A stretch of DNA of 64,000 nucleotides from Datisca glomerata (taxonomy: Eukaryota > Streptophyta > Magnoliopsida > Cucurbitales > Datiscaceae): positions 653,828 to 717,827 of the forward strand of contig QANY01013423.1 of assembly GCA_003255025.1 (NCBI GenBank), in the 5' to 3' direction. Under the pieces are notes generated by a model. The model did not search any database, was not told where the DNA came from, and saw nothing but the letters and a program-made list of their open reading frames with translations. The translations under genes and the position numbers were made by a program. Below, piece after piece: positions 12,021-22,559 of the stretch; positions within the stretch are counted from its first letter, which is position 1; the number at the start of each line of letters is the position of its first letter.

Positions 12021-12900
12021 ATGTCTACCATGGGCAACCCTGTTACTACTTTACTCGCTCTTGAGAAATTGAATGATGATAATTTCGTATGTTGGAAATC
12101 AAATATGAACTTAATGCTGATTTGTGAGAATCATAAGTTCGTTCTTACTGAGGAATGTCCTGAGCAGCCTGTTGCTAATGCCCCTAAGAATGTTAGGGAC
12201 AAATATGATGCTTGGATCACATCAAACAATGAGGCAAAATGCTACATGCTTTGTGTCATGAATGATGTTCTGAGAACCAAACATGAAAGCATGGAGGCTG
12301 CCTATGAGATTATGAAATATTTACAATCAATGTTTGAACAGCAGACCGATCAAAGTCATTATGAGGCCGCTAGGAGCTATATGACAACTAAGATAAGGAA
12401 ATGTACTTCTGTTCGAGAACATGTTTTGAATATGATCAACATAATGCACGAGTCAGAAGTACATGCGGTGACCATTGATGAGAAAACTCAAGTTAACATC
12501 GTACTAGAGTCGCTCACACTAACTTTTTCTATGTTCATGACCAACTATGTTATGAATAAGTTACAATTCAACATGACCCAGTTGTTGAATGAACTGCAGA
12601 CTTTTGAGTCACTCAACCTTAAAATGACCAAAAAGGGTGAGATAAATGTTGTCGAGCAAAACCCTTTTTTCAATATTGTTAAAAATTAGAAAATGAAGAA
12701 AAACAATGGTGAGGACAAAAGTAAGAACAAGAGAGTAAAGAAAGCCAAGATATCGCTGAAAGCCAAGAAGAACAAGAAAGACAACAAGCCCAAAGGAAAG
12801 TGTTTTCACTGTGAAGTTGAAAGTCATTGGAAGAGAAACTGTAACAAGTATCTCTCTAAGCTTAAAGAGAAAGGTAAATATGATTTACTGGTACTTGAAG
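12021..12900 (+). pseudogene. Copia gag with zinc knuckle
   Basis: The open frame spans 11994-12689. The likely start is the ATG at 12021 (MSTMGNP), because the gag-typical phrase LEKLNDDNFVCWKSNM follows. Other gag-like phrases are FVLTEECPEQP, KHESMEAAYEIM and LLNELQTFESL. A stop at 12687-12689 separates this from a lysine-rich continuation at 12693 onward with a CCHC knuckle, CFHCEVESHWKRNC, near 12808-12850. Gag forms the particle that packages retrotransposon RNA. The stop disables this copy. Confidence 0.8.
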
Positions 12901-12914
12901 CTTGTTTAATAGAA

Positions 12915-14345
12915 TATGATTTGTCATCTTGGCACTTAATTCAGGAGCCACTAACCATGTATGTTCTTTTTTGCAGATGCTTGATTCGTCAAGGGAGCTG
13001 GCTGATGACGAGGTCATTTAGAGAGTTAGCAGTGGTGCGCTCGTGTGAGCTAAATTATTAGGGATAGTTTGTTTACTTTTTGGATATAATTACTTAGTTT
13101 TGAATGATGTTTATTATATTATTGGTTTTTTGAGAAATTTGATTTCTCTTTCATTTTTGCAAGAACAGTTATTCGAAATTTCTTTCATTAATAAAGAGTT
13201 TATTATTTCTAAAAATGGATTATATATATGTCATGCTAAAATTATAAATGGACTGTATATATTTAAACCGACTGAACAAGCGTTAAATAATCCTGAATTA
13301 TTCAAAGTAGTAAAACGTAAAAATAACAAACGATAAAGTGTTTCTCATGATGATAACACATATTTATGTCATCTTAGGTTGGAACATATTAATTTAGGTA
13401 TGTTAACCAGGTTAACAAAGCATGGTGTTTTGAGAGAGGTAAAAGTTAGAGCTCTTCCTGTTTGTGAATCATGTCTAGAGGGTAAAATGACTAAGAGGCA
13501 TTTCACAAAAAAGGGCTAAAGAGCCCAGGAATCACTTGAATTAGTACACAGTGATGTCTGTGGGCCGATCAATGTACAAGCTAAAGGTGAGTATGAGTAT
13601 TTTATCACTTTCATTGACGACTACTCAAGATATGATTATATTCACCTAATGCATCGAAAGTCTTAAACTTTTAGAAAGTTTAAAGACTTCAAGGCTGGAG
13701 CTAAAAATCAATTAGATAAATTATTAAAAACCCTTTGATCCGATCGATGTGGTGAATATTTGGAGTTAGAATTTGAGGATTATTTACTGGAGTGTGGAAT
13801 CATATCCCAACTTACAACACCTGAAACACCACATCAAAATGGTGTTGCAGAGAGGAGAAATCGAATCTTATTGGATATGGTTATGTCGATGTTAAGTTAC
13901 TCATCATTGTCACTTACGTCTTGGGGAATATGCACTACACGCGACGACTTACATTTTGAAGGTAGTGCCTTCTAAGTCTATAAGCAAGACGCCTTTAGAG
14001 TTATAGAATGGCTTCAAATCTAGTTTGCGTCATTTCCGTATATGGGGGTGTCCATCTCACGTTCTTAGACTCAATACCGGAAAGTTAGACTCAAGGTCTG
14101 AGGTATGCATATTCGTTGGCTATTCTCTAGAGATTAGAGGTGGGTACTTTTATAGTCACAATGATCAAAATGTGTTTGTGTCGACAAATGTAACCTTTCT
14201 GGAGCATGACTATATGCAAAACTACAAACTTCGTTGCAAAGTGATTCTCGAGAAATTAGCGACTGATGAGATCAAACCACTTTCAATTTCTACTGATAAA
14301 CGACAAACCAGAGAAATCACAGTTCCTGCAAAGGAATTCCCGGCG
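12915..14345 (+). pseudogene. Copia protease and integrase remnants
   Basis: The protease site is visible as NSGATNHVCS at about 12937-12966; the catalytic D of the usual DSGATNH is N here. Integrase traces follow: the zinc-binding region (LRLEHINLGML ... CESCLEGKMTKRH, about 13370-13510), the first catalytic Asp region HSDVCGP (about 13550), FIDDYSRYD, then SDRCGEYL and the catalytic-Glu region HQNGVAERRNR (about 13835-13865). Stops and frameshifts lie at 13518, 13663 and 13736 and beyond. The piece at 14025-14348 is the integrase C-terminal side (RIWGCPSHV, LDSRSEVCIFVGY). Confidence 0.8.
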
Positions 14346-14389
14346 TAACGTGGTAGTGGAAGGATTATGAGACGACCAGTTTGCTATGA

Positions 14390-14959
14390 CCTAGAGGCAC
14401 ATGTCATAGTGCCAGACACTAATAAGGACGATCCATTATCTTATGAACTAGCAACGGATGATCCTGAAAAGGAGAAATGGAAAGATGCCATGAACCAGAA
14501 AATGTAATCTGTGCATTCCAATTCCGTTTGGGAACTTGTAGATCCACCTGAAGATGCTAGGCCCATTGGATATAATGGATCTTCAAGAATAAAAGAGGTG
14601 CGGATGGGAAAGTAGAGACTTTCAAGGCATGGTTAGTAACCAATGGATATACACAAATGAAATGAGTCAATTATGAAGAGACATTCTCCCCTGTGGCCAT
14701 CCTAAGATCCATTTGCATCATTTTGTCCATAGCCGCTAGTTTTGACTATAAGATATGGCAAATGGACGTCAATACAGCTTTTTTGAATGAATCTCTTGAA
14801 AAAAATATCTATATGATGCAACCAGAAGGGTTCGTACAAAATGGGCAAGATCATAAAATATGCAAGTTGCTTAAATCCGTTGATGGTTTAAAGCAAACGT
14901 CTAGATCTTGCAATCTTACATTTGATGAGATTATAAAGTATTATGGCTTCGAGCAAAAT
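14390..14959 (+). pseudogene. Copia reverse transcriptase, 5' half
   Basis: The region carries RT phrases such as WQMDVNTAFLNESLEKNIYM, QPEGFV and CKLLKSVDGLKQTSRSC. The reading frame is broken at about 14505, 14600 and 14660 and reopens at 14693. It stops being RT exactly after YYGFEQN at 14959, where a gypsy solo LTR begins. The continuation VDESCVYKYTKD is found at 16750. Confidence 0.8.
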
Positions 14960-16744
14960 TGTAATACCCAAGTATTTAAAAAAAATTATTTTTGTAATTT
15001 GGAACCCCCACTCACACCATATATGCGCATACACCCTAAGGCACTCATTTGTTTCCCCTCACACCACGTGTTCTCTCTCAACCATTTTCCCTCAAATCCC
15101 TTTTTTGTTATCTCAAGCTAATCATTGTAACCGCCTACAGCTCTCTCTCCCATTTTTATATTATTACACATCTCTAATTCTTTTGTAGTTTTCTTTACCC
15201 AAAGAAAACCCATTTTTGCTTGCTACTTCATCTAGTTTCTTCTTTAACAATTGTCCTCCATTAATCAAGGCAAATGATTTCTTGTTTCTTCTCTTTTATT
15301 TTCACTTTCTTTTCTCTAATAAACTTAAATTTTGATCAATTCATTGAAGAATCAATCTGAGTTTATTTTTTTTTCTTCTCCTCTAATTTTTCCAGCAAGT
15401 TCTTTGTTCCATCTTCTTCTCATTCTTCTTCTCTGTCTCGATTTCCATTTGTTCGGCCATCAATTTAAGGTAAACTAATTCTTCTCTATTTCTTCATTCT
15501 TTTCTCATTTCTCATGTTTCAACCTTAATCTTTTATTCAATGTTTATATAATATCCAATTCTGATTTTTTCTCAAGTTTTCAGCGATGGGCATTTTGTTC
15601 ATCTCTATTTCTGGCATCGTCATCGCACCACCTGCAGCTTCATTTTGGTAATTAGTTGCTGAATTTAATTCGTAGTGAATCCATATAAGTGGATTCACAT
15701 AATAATTCAATTCATATGTTATAAGTGTAGAATATATAATGTGAAATTATTTTATTATTTCTTTATGTTCAATCTTATGATCAAGTGTTTTATTTATTTT
15801 TCATATCGCGATGAAATTATTTATTATGTTATATATGATTATATTTTGAGTTATACATGTAATAGTTATATCGTTTATGTTCATAAATAAGTTATATGTT
15901 TACCCATGTATATGAATATTAATTCAAGTAAAGTGATAAGTAAACAAGAAGTAGACTTACTCATGTCCATTGGTTATCAAGTAACCAGATTGTCCACGTC
16001 ATGTTATCAAGTTATACGGTTGGGTGTCACCATGTTCATATTAACGTCCTTAAGGTCAGATAACTTTAAGTGACATCAAGTTTCAGGACACCCAATCTGT
16101 CATGTTCACGTTCATTTTACAAGTTCAAGTTCAAGTTGTGAATAAGTTCTGGTTAGGTTGTCAATCGAGGGATACGTCTAGTCAGATTATGATCAAGCAA
16201 GTACAAGTATCAACATGTATTAGTACAAGTTCAAATTATATGCTAACCATGAAACCGATGTGTTATTACAAGTATTTTAGGTTACCAGTGAACGTGTGAA
16301 ATTAAATTTGCATGAGTTATATGTTTACATTTATATCATGTGAAACTTATTAGTATGCGAATTTACTTACTGAGTATTTTTAATACTCACCCCCCATAGA
16401 TGATTGTGTTGCAGGTGATGGTGAGCAGTAAGAGTGAGGGACTGTCATAGCAAGCATGATTATGATTTTTAAGTTAAATTATAATGTTATGCTTCGATTT
16501 GATTTAGTTATTTCAGAATTTTATGAATATTCATGTTTAACTTTCACGTCTTCTGGATTTTTTGTGCGCTTCACTTTATTACAGTTTAATGAATCATCTA
16601 ATTCAAATTAATGATTTAATATTTTTTTTTTAATAATTTTATGCTTCCGCTATTTATCGTTAAAATTAGGGTTTTAATTGAAATGGAGATTTTTAAATTG
16701 TGAAATTTCAAGTATGTTTAACCCTCGGGGATCGGGGTGTTACA
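14960..16744 (+). mobile_element. Ty3/gypsy solo LTR inserted in Copia reverse transcriptase
   Basis: The element starts TGTAATACCCAAG and ends GGGTGTTACA, so TGTAA...TTACA forms its inverted ends. It is flanked by the perfect 5-bp duplication AAAAT (14955-14959 and 16745-16749). Removing it restores the Copia frame across the site. Its first 60 bases match the LTR start found at 21203 after the gypsy pol. This is the footprint of a full element reduced by LTR-LTR recombination. The AT-rich ORFs inside are chance. Confidence 0.9.
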
Positions 16745-17535
16745 AAAATGTTGACGAATCCTGTGTTTATAAATACACCAAAGATAAGATAGTGATTTTC
16801 TTAGTTCTTTATATTGATGATATTCTACTCATTGGGAATGAGGTAGAAACTTTGCCAAAGATAAAGAAGTGGTTAGCTGAAATATTTCAAATGAAATATT
16901 TGAGAAAAACGAGCTATGTTCTAGGCATCCAAATCCTAAAGTCTAGAAAGAACAAGTTCTTGGCGCTTTCTGAGGCACCTTATATTGATAAGGTGCTGGA
17001 GAGATTATCTATGGAGAATTTCAAGAAAAGTCAACAACCGACCAGACATGAAATTGTCCTCTCCAAGAAACAATGTCCTAAGACACCTCAGGAAGAGGAG
17101 GATATGAGACAGTCGAAGTCGACGTCTGGATCAATATTCACCCTAGGTGGATGAGCTGTAGTATGAAAAAATATTAAACAATCCAGCTAGAATCCACTAT
17201 GGAAGCCGAATATATATCGACTTATGAAGCTGCGAAAGAGACAGTATGGCTCAGAAAGTTCTACTCTGATCTGGAAGTAGTTCCAAATATGGACAAGCCG
17301 CTGATCTTGTAATGTGGTAGCAAATTCTAAGGAACAGAGGAGTCACAAGAGGGGCAAGCACAGAAAGAGAAAATATCATCTTGTAAGAGAGATCGTGCAT
17401 CGAATGGATGTGACTGTTTTGAAGATAGCAATGAAACATAACCTGGCTGATCCTTTTACAATGACACTTCCTGCAAATTCATTTGATGGTCACGTGCATA
17501 ACATGAGATTAAGAGAGATGCCATATTTGCATTAG
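16745..17535 (+). pseudogene. Copia reverse transcriptase 3' half and RNase H
   Basis: After the solo LTR the RT resumes (VDESCVYK). The catalytic YIDD lies at about 16810-16821 in FLVLYIDDILLIGNE, followed by LGIQILKSRKNKFLALSE. Near 17106 the frame jumps from EEEDMR directly to QSKSTSGSIFTLGG. The segment normally between these, with the first RNase H strand, is missing. Further traces are STMEAEYIS (about 17192-17220) and the tail HRMDVTVLKIAMKHNLADPF to LREMPYLH, ending at 17535. Several stops are present. Confidence 0.8.
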
Positions 17536-17549
17536 GATAAGTGGGAGAT
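17536..17549 (+). promoter_or_regulatory. Copia polypurine tract
   Basis: AGGATAAGTGGGAGAT directly precedes the 3' LTR start at 17550. It is the usual plus-strand priming site and position for a Copia element. Confidence 0.65.
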
Positions 17550-18165
17550 TGTTGGGGGGGTTATGCTTTTAAAGCATGTGTATATACATTTTGACACGAA
17601 AATAAAAAGAGGATTACATTTTTCTTATAATTGTTCTTTTAAATTTTTGTTGAATAATTTATATAAATATCTGAAAATTTCATATTCACTAATGAAACTA
17701 TGATCTTATATTAGTATGAGAGGATTACGATCATAGATGATGAATAAGATTGTCATCAACATATTAAAGTATGAAATATTTAATGAATGGTTGCTAGTAC
17801 GGTTCATTAAGTATTATGAATGCGTGTAATCTAGATCTATATCATTGATTTGGATAGACATCTTAGTGAATCAATTCTATAACCATATGTAAATCAGTCT
17901 GAATCCTAAGTAGTTATGAACTCTTATTCATGTCTACTGGATCTTTTGATTCACTCGTTGATGCCTGTTTGTTAATCAGGCTAGTGACTTTCGTTCTAGA
18001 GATTCAGTAATATGGATGGCTGTGGACATGATCTTACAAGATCTGAAATCTAAGCTTTCCTAATGGATCGTATATTGGTTCCCTTAAGTGTTAATTTATA
18101 ATAAGATTATAAATTAGCTATTAACTAGTGGATTAATTGTACTTAAGGATCAATAGGTAATTAGA
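17550..18165 (+). mobile_element. Copia 3' LTR, first part
   Basis: It starts TGTTGGGGGGGTTATGC and follows the 5' LTR as far as CAATAGGTAATTAGA at 18165. Gypsy pol sequence begins immediately after. Confidence 0.85.
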
Positions 18166-18375
18166 TTGTTATCGAAAGGAAGTTCGATTCCTACCTCCGG
18201 GTAGACCTAGTTTCAAGTTTAGGGGATCATAGCAACGACCTATACCGAAGGTCATATCTGCTTTACAGGCACAACACCTACTTGATTGTGGTAACTGGGG
18301 TTACTTAGCTTCTGTTGTGGATACAACTAAGACCAATGTGGATATTGGATCAGTTCCAGTAGTTTGTGAATTTTA

Positions 18376-19760
18376 GATGTCTTTCCCGATGATTTGCCAG
18401 GACTTCCTCCTCATCGGGAGACAGATTTTCGTATTGAGTTGGTACCAGACACTGCTCCTATATCCAAAGCTCTGTATCGTATGTCTCTTGCAGAGTTGAA
18501 AGAACTTAAGTACCAACTTCAAGAATTACTGGATAAAGGTTTCATTAGACCTAGTGTTTCACCTTGCGGTGCTCCAATGTTATTTGTTAAAAAGAAAGAT
18601 AGATCAATGAGGATATGCATTGATTACAGGGAGTTGAATAGAGTCACTATCAAGAATAGGTATCCGTTACCGCGTATTGAGGATTTGTTTGATCAACTTC
18701 AGGGAGCATCGATATTCTCTAAGATTGATTTAAGATCAGGATACCGTTAGCTCAGGATTTGAGATGAGGATATTTCTAAGACATTGTTTTGCACTCGTTA
18801 CGGCCATTATGAGTTTATAGTGATGTCGTTTGGATTAACTAATGCTCTGGCAGCCTTTATGGATTTGATGAATAACGTGTTCAAAGAGTACTTGGATTCT
18901 TTTGTGATTATCTTCATTGATGATATTCTGGTGTACTCTGGATCGGAGACTGAGCATATGGATCACCTCAAGATTATTTTGAAAGCATTAAGGGAGCACA
19001 GGTTATATGCTAAATTCTAGAAGTGTGAGTTTTGGCTTCAACAAGTATCATTCATTGGTCATATGGTATCTCGAGATGGAATCTCATTTGATTCATCTAA
19101 GATCGAAGCAGTGGTTAACTGGCCTCCACCAATAAATGTTGGGGAAGTTCGTAGGCTTCTAGGTTTAGTAGGATATTATAGAAGGTTCGTGGAGGGTTTT
19201 GCAAAGATTGTTGTTCCACTTACTTAGTTGACCAGGAAGAGTGCCACCTTTACTTGGACGGTTGAGTGTGACAAATGTTTTCAAAGACTTGAACAAAAAT
19301 TAGTAACAACATCAGTGTTGACCATTCTAGATGGTAAGAGTGACTTTTTGATTTACAGCGATGCTTCCAAGAGAGGATTGGGTTGTGTTTTGATGCAATA
19401 TGGTAAGGTCATAGTATATGCTTGTCGTTAGTTGAAGCCTTATGAACAGAATTATCCTACATATGATTTGTAGTTAGCTGTAGTTGTATTTGCCCTCAAG
19501 ATCTGGAGACATTACTTGTATGGCTGTAAATGTCAGCTTTACACGGATCATATGAGCCTTAAGTACTTTTTCACTCAGAAAGAGCTTAACATGAGGCAAC
19601 GCTGTTGACTGGAATTGGTGAAAAAAAATGACTACGAGATCATTTATCACCCACGAAAGTCAAACGTAGTGGATGATGCCTTAAGTCGAAAATTAGCACA
19701 TTCAGCAGCTCTTATTACGTCTCAAGAGCATCTCTTGGAAGATTTTTAACGCGAGATTCT
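18376..19760 (+). pseudogene. gypsy reverse transcriptase and RNase H
   Basis: Reverse transcriptase begins near [20 protein letters not shown]. It carries [49 protein letters not shown] and the catalytic [10 protein letters not shown] at about 18915. RNase H follows (LIYSDASKRGLGCVLMQ at 19350-19400, then YHPRKSNVVDDALSR at 19650-19688). In-frame stops lie at 18748, 18760, 19018, 19225, 19429, 19471, 19606 and 19747. Most are explained by CAG, CAA or CGA becoming TAG, TAA or TGA, or by TGG becoming TGA. Confidence 0.85.
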
Positions 19761-19799
19761 GGTTTTACTAAAAGATACTACAGCACAGTTAGCTCAGCT

Positions 19800-21170
19800 C
19801 ACACTTCAACCGTCATTGCAACAACGTATCGATGCACAGAACTCAGATTCTGAGTTACTTTTGATTCATAGCAAAGTGGGTTCGGACAAAGGGCAAATGT
19901 TTGATGTTAGTAACGATTCAGCTCTTCGCTTTCATGGGAGGCTTTGTGTTCCGAAAGGCGCGATCATTAGGCAGGAATTACTCACGGAGGCTCATAGTTC
20001 ACCATACAATGTGCACCCTAGAAGTACTAAGATGTATCATGATTTGAAGTAACATTATTGGTGGAACGGTATGAAGTGTGATGTCACTGAGTTCGTTAGT
20101 AAGTGTTTGGTGTGTCAGCAGATCAAGGCACAGAGACAGTGACCGTTTGGGGCTTGCAACCTTTAAGTATTCCTGAATGAAAATGGGAGCACGTGGCTAT
20201 GGATTTCATTTCGGGACTACCGAGGACGGTAAAAGGTTTTAACTCCATTTGGGTTGTGTAGATCGTCTCACCAAGTCCGCACACTTTTTGCCTAGAAATA
20301 CTACATTTTCAGTTGAGGATTGGGCTCGGTTGTATATCCGAGAGATTGTTCGACTTCATGGGGTTTCGGTGTCTATAGTATCAGATCGGGATCCGCGGTT
20401 CACGTCAAATTTTTGGCGGAGTTTACAGAGAGCTTTAGGTACTCATTTGAATTTGAGTACAACTTTTCATCCGCAATCTGATGGGAAACTAGAGCGAATG
20501 ATTAAGATGTTGGAAGAGATGCTTCGTGCTTATGTCTTGGATTACTTTGGTAGTTGAGATGTCACTTATCACTCGTCGGTCCCCAGTTTACTGGGATGAG
20601 GTTGGCGAACGAAAACTTTTAGGCCCTGAATTGGTTCAGTCTGCAAATGAAGCTATTCAGAAAATCAGAGATAGAATGAAGACTGCTCAGAGTAGGCAAA
20701 AGAGTTACGCAGATGTCAGGAGGAAGGATCTCGAATTTAAAGTGGGTGATAATGTGTTTCTCAAGGTTGACCAATGAAGGGAGTTATGCGTTTTGGTCGC
20801 AAGGGGAAGCTGAGCCCCAGGTTTATTGACCCTTTTAAGATTTTGGATCGTATCGGTCATTTAGCCTACCGGCATGCTTTACCGCTAGCTCTTTCAGGTG
20901 TTCATAATGTATTTCACGTCTCGATGCTTCACAAGTACGTGCTTTATCCAACGCATGTCATCGATTTTCAACCTCTGCAAGTTCGTAATGATCTTACTTA
21001 TGAGGAGAAGCCAGCCATAATTCTAGAGTGCGAGAATCAGACTCTTCGTAACTGAACGATTCAGTTAGTCAATGTTCTCTGGAGAAATCATCGAGCCGAT
21101 GAAGCACCATGAGAACGAGAAACAGAGATATGTGTCGAGTATCCAGAGTTATTTCTGTAAGATACTTTCC
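19800..21170 (+). pseudogene. gypsy integrase with C-terminal chromodomain-like tail
   Basis: The integrase zinc region is HPRSTKMYHDLK ... CLVCQQIKAQRQ (about 20020-20140). The catalytic core includes VDRLTKSAHFLP, IVSDRDPRFTSNFW and HPQSDGKLERM (about 20255-20500). Between FGS (20557) and RRSPVYWDEVG (about 20570) roughly 30 codons of the usual core are missing. The end carries VFHVSMLHKYV and then a chromodomain-like QLVNVLWRNHRADEAP ... YPELF (to about 21153). Stops and frame changes break it into four frames. Confidence 0.8.
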
Positions 21171-21264
21171 TTTCGGGGATGAAAGTTCTTAAGGAGGGGA
21201 GAATGTAATACCCAAGTATTTAACAAAGGATATTTTTGTAATTTAGAATCCCCACTCACACTAT

Positions 21265-21447
21265 AGGATTATAGGTCCATTATCCCTAAGTCACCTCAAT
21301 ACTACGCTGTTTAGGGTGTGAGAATTTCAGGACATGAGAAAATGCCTGACTTGCAAAATAAATTTTTATTCTGGGACAAATACATAATCATGAGATGATT
21401 ATGTGTGAATTAATTAAATTATTTAAATATTTAAATATAATTTTCAG

Positions 21448-21483
<36 letters not shown>

Positions 21484-22556
21484 TCGTATTTTTTAATTAT
21501 CGATAAACGAGACAGAATATCTAATTTATGAAATTAGATAATAATTTAAATCAACTAAATATGTTATTGGTGAAATAATAGTTAAGTTAGTTGACAGCGA
21601 TAATCAGATATGTTAATTCTGAATTAACTGATATCTAGATAATTATCTGATTAAAATAAATATTTAATTTGTATTAATTGTCACGAGTCAATCACTAATA
21701 TGATATCATGAATTGACATGGACTACTGTGATATCACGTGACACTACAGTAGTGAGTGTGGAACACTGTAGTACCGTGAGGCACTGTGCTGGCTCACAGC
21801 ACACTGCAGTACCATGTGGCACTGCAGTTGTGCACAATTATAGTGGGTGCCACTGCAATCAGTAATTTTACGATTAAATATTATTTCAGTTCATCCTTAA
21901 AAATATGATACGTCATTATCTAGAATATATACAGATATTAATTTAATGGTCTTGGTAGTTGAAAGAAGAGGAGAGAACCAGTTGATCAGATAATCAACTC
22001 GTCAATCAATAGTTGAATTGAGAATATGATTGATGTGAGAGTGATTTTATTCTGTGATTAAACGTTAATCAAATCTCTAAAAAAATAATCATCACGTAAT
22101 TTTAGAGAATCGTCTCACTAAAGTCATTATCAGTAAATCTCTAGATCTCATGTGTTGAGAACATCTAGAAACAGAAAAAGTGTCTTGTAATATTCTATGT
22201 GCCCACACACGTCCTAGTGTATTGAGGATTGACTTGGAAGATCTTGGTATGAATCTTGGAGTCTACTGATCGTTGGAACGATTTCGTGAGAATGAAGGAT
22301 CGATCGATTTTTGCAAGCACACTTGATATGGACTACAAGAGGTATGATTCTTAACCTTGTATGCTATAAATTTAGCTTATAAAAATATAATTGATCATGA
22401 CTAATTGAAAAAGTTTTCAATAAAAGTTTTTATTTGGTTATCGTGGCATTGCCACGTTTTATTTTATTAAAATAATTGATTTTTATTAAAAGTTTAATTT
22501 TTTAAAAGGCCACGCGCCTCCACTATTTCGTCGCGCATGTGCCACGACGACAAGCA
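21265..22556 (+). mobile_element. Copia 3' LTR, second part
   Basis: LTR sequence resumes at AGGATTATAGGTCC and runs to GACGACAAGCA at 22556, parallel to 8883-10146 of the 5' LTR. It contains a pure TA microsatellite at about 21448-21478. The bases after it are GATTC and then the palindrome array. Confidence 0.85.
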
Positions 22557-22559
22557 GAT

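Larger units (their letters stand above)
18166..21264 (+). mobile_element. truncated Ty3/gypsy chromovirus-type element (Tekay-like)
   Basis: The piece contains pol from just before reverse transcriptase to the end of integrase, a polypurine tract (AAGGAGGGGAGAA near 21190) and the first 60 or so bases of its LTR (21203-21264, TGTAATACCCAAG). Gag, most of protease, the 5' LTR and the rest of the 3' LTR are absent. It lies inside the Copia 3' LTR, and about 220 bases of that LTR (equivalent to 8661-8882) are missing at the site. No target duplication is visible. The LTR start is the same family as the solo LTR at 14960. Confidence 0.85.
7939..22556 (+). mobile_element. decayed Copia LTR retrotransposon with two nested gypsy insertions
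   Basis: Order: 5' LTR 7939-10146, primer binding site, leader 10161-12020, gag from 12021, protease and integrase remnants 12930-14340, reverse transcriptase split at 14959/16745, RNase H to 17535, polypurine tract, and 3' LTR 17550-22556. This order (integrase before reverse transcriptase) defines Copia. The clade is not assigned; the LTR of over 2 kb is long for Copia. Many stops and frameshifts mean it cannot be autonomous. Insertions are a gypsy solo LTR at 14960-16744 and a truncated gypsy at 18166-21264. Confidence 0.85.

Noticed and set aside
15675..16299. Two small plus-strand ORFs
   Set aside because: They lie wholly inside the gypsy solo LTR and match no protein.
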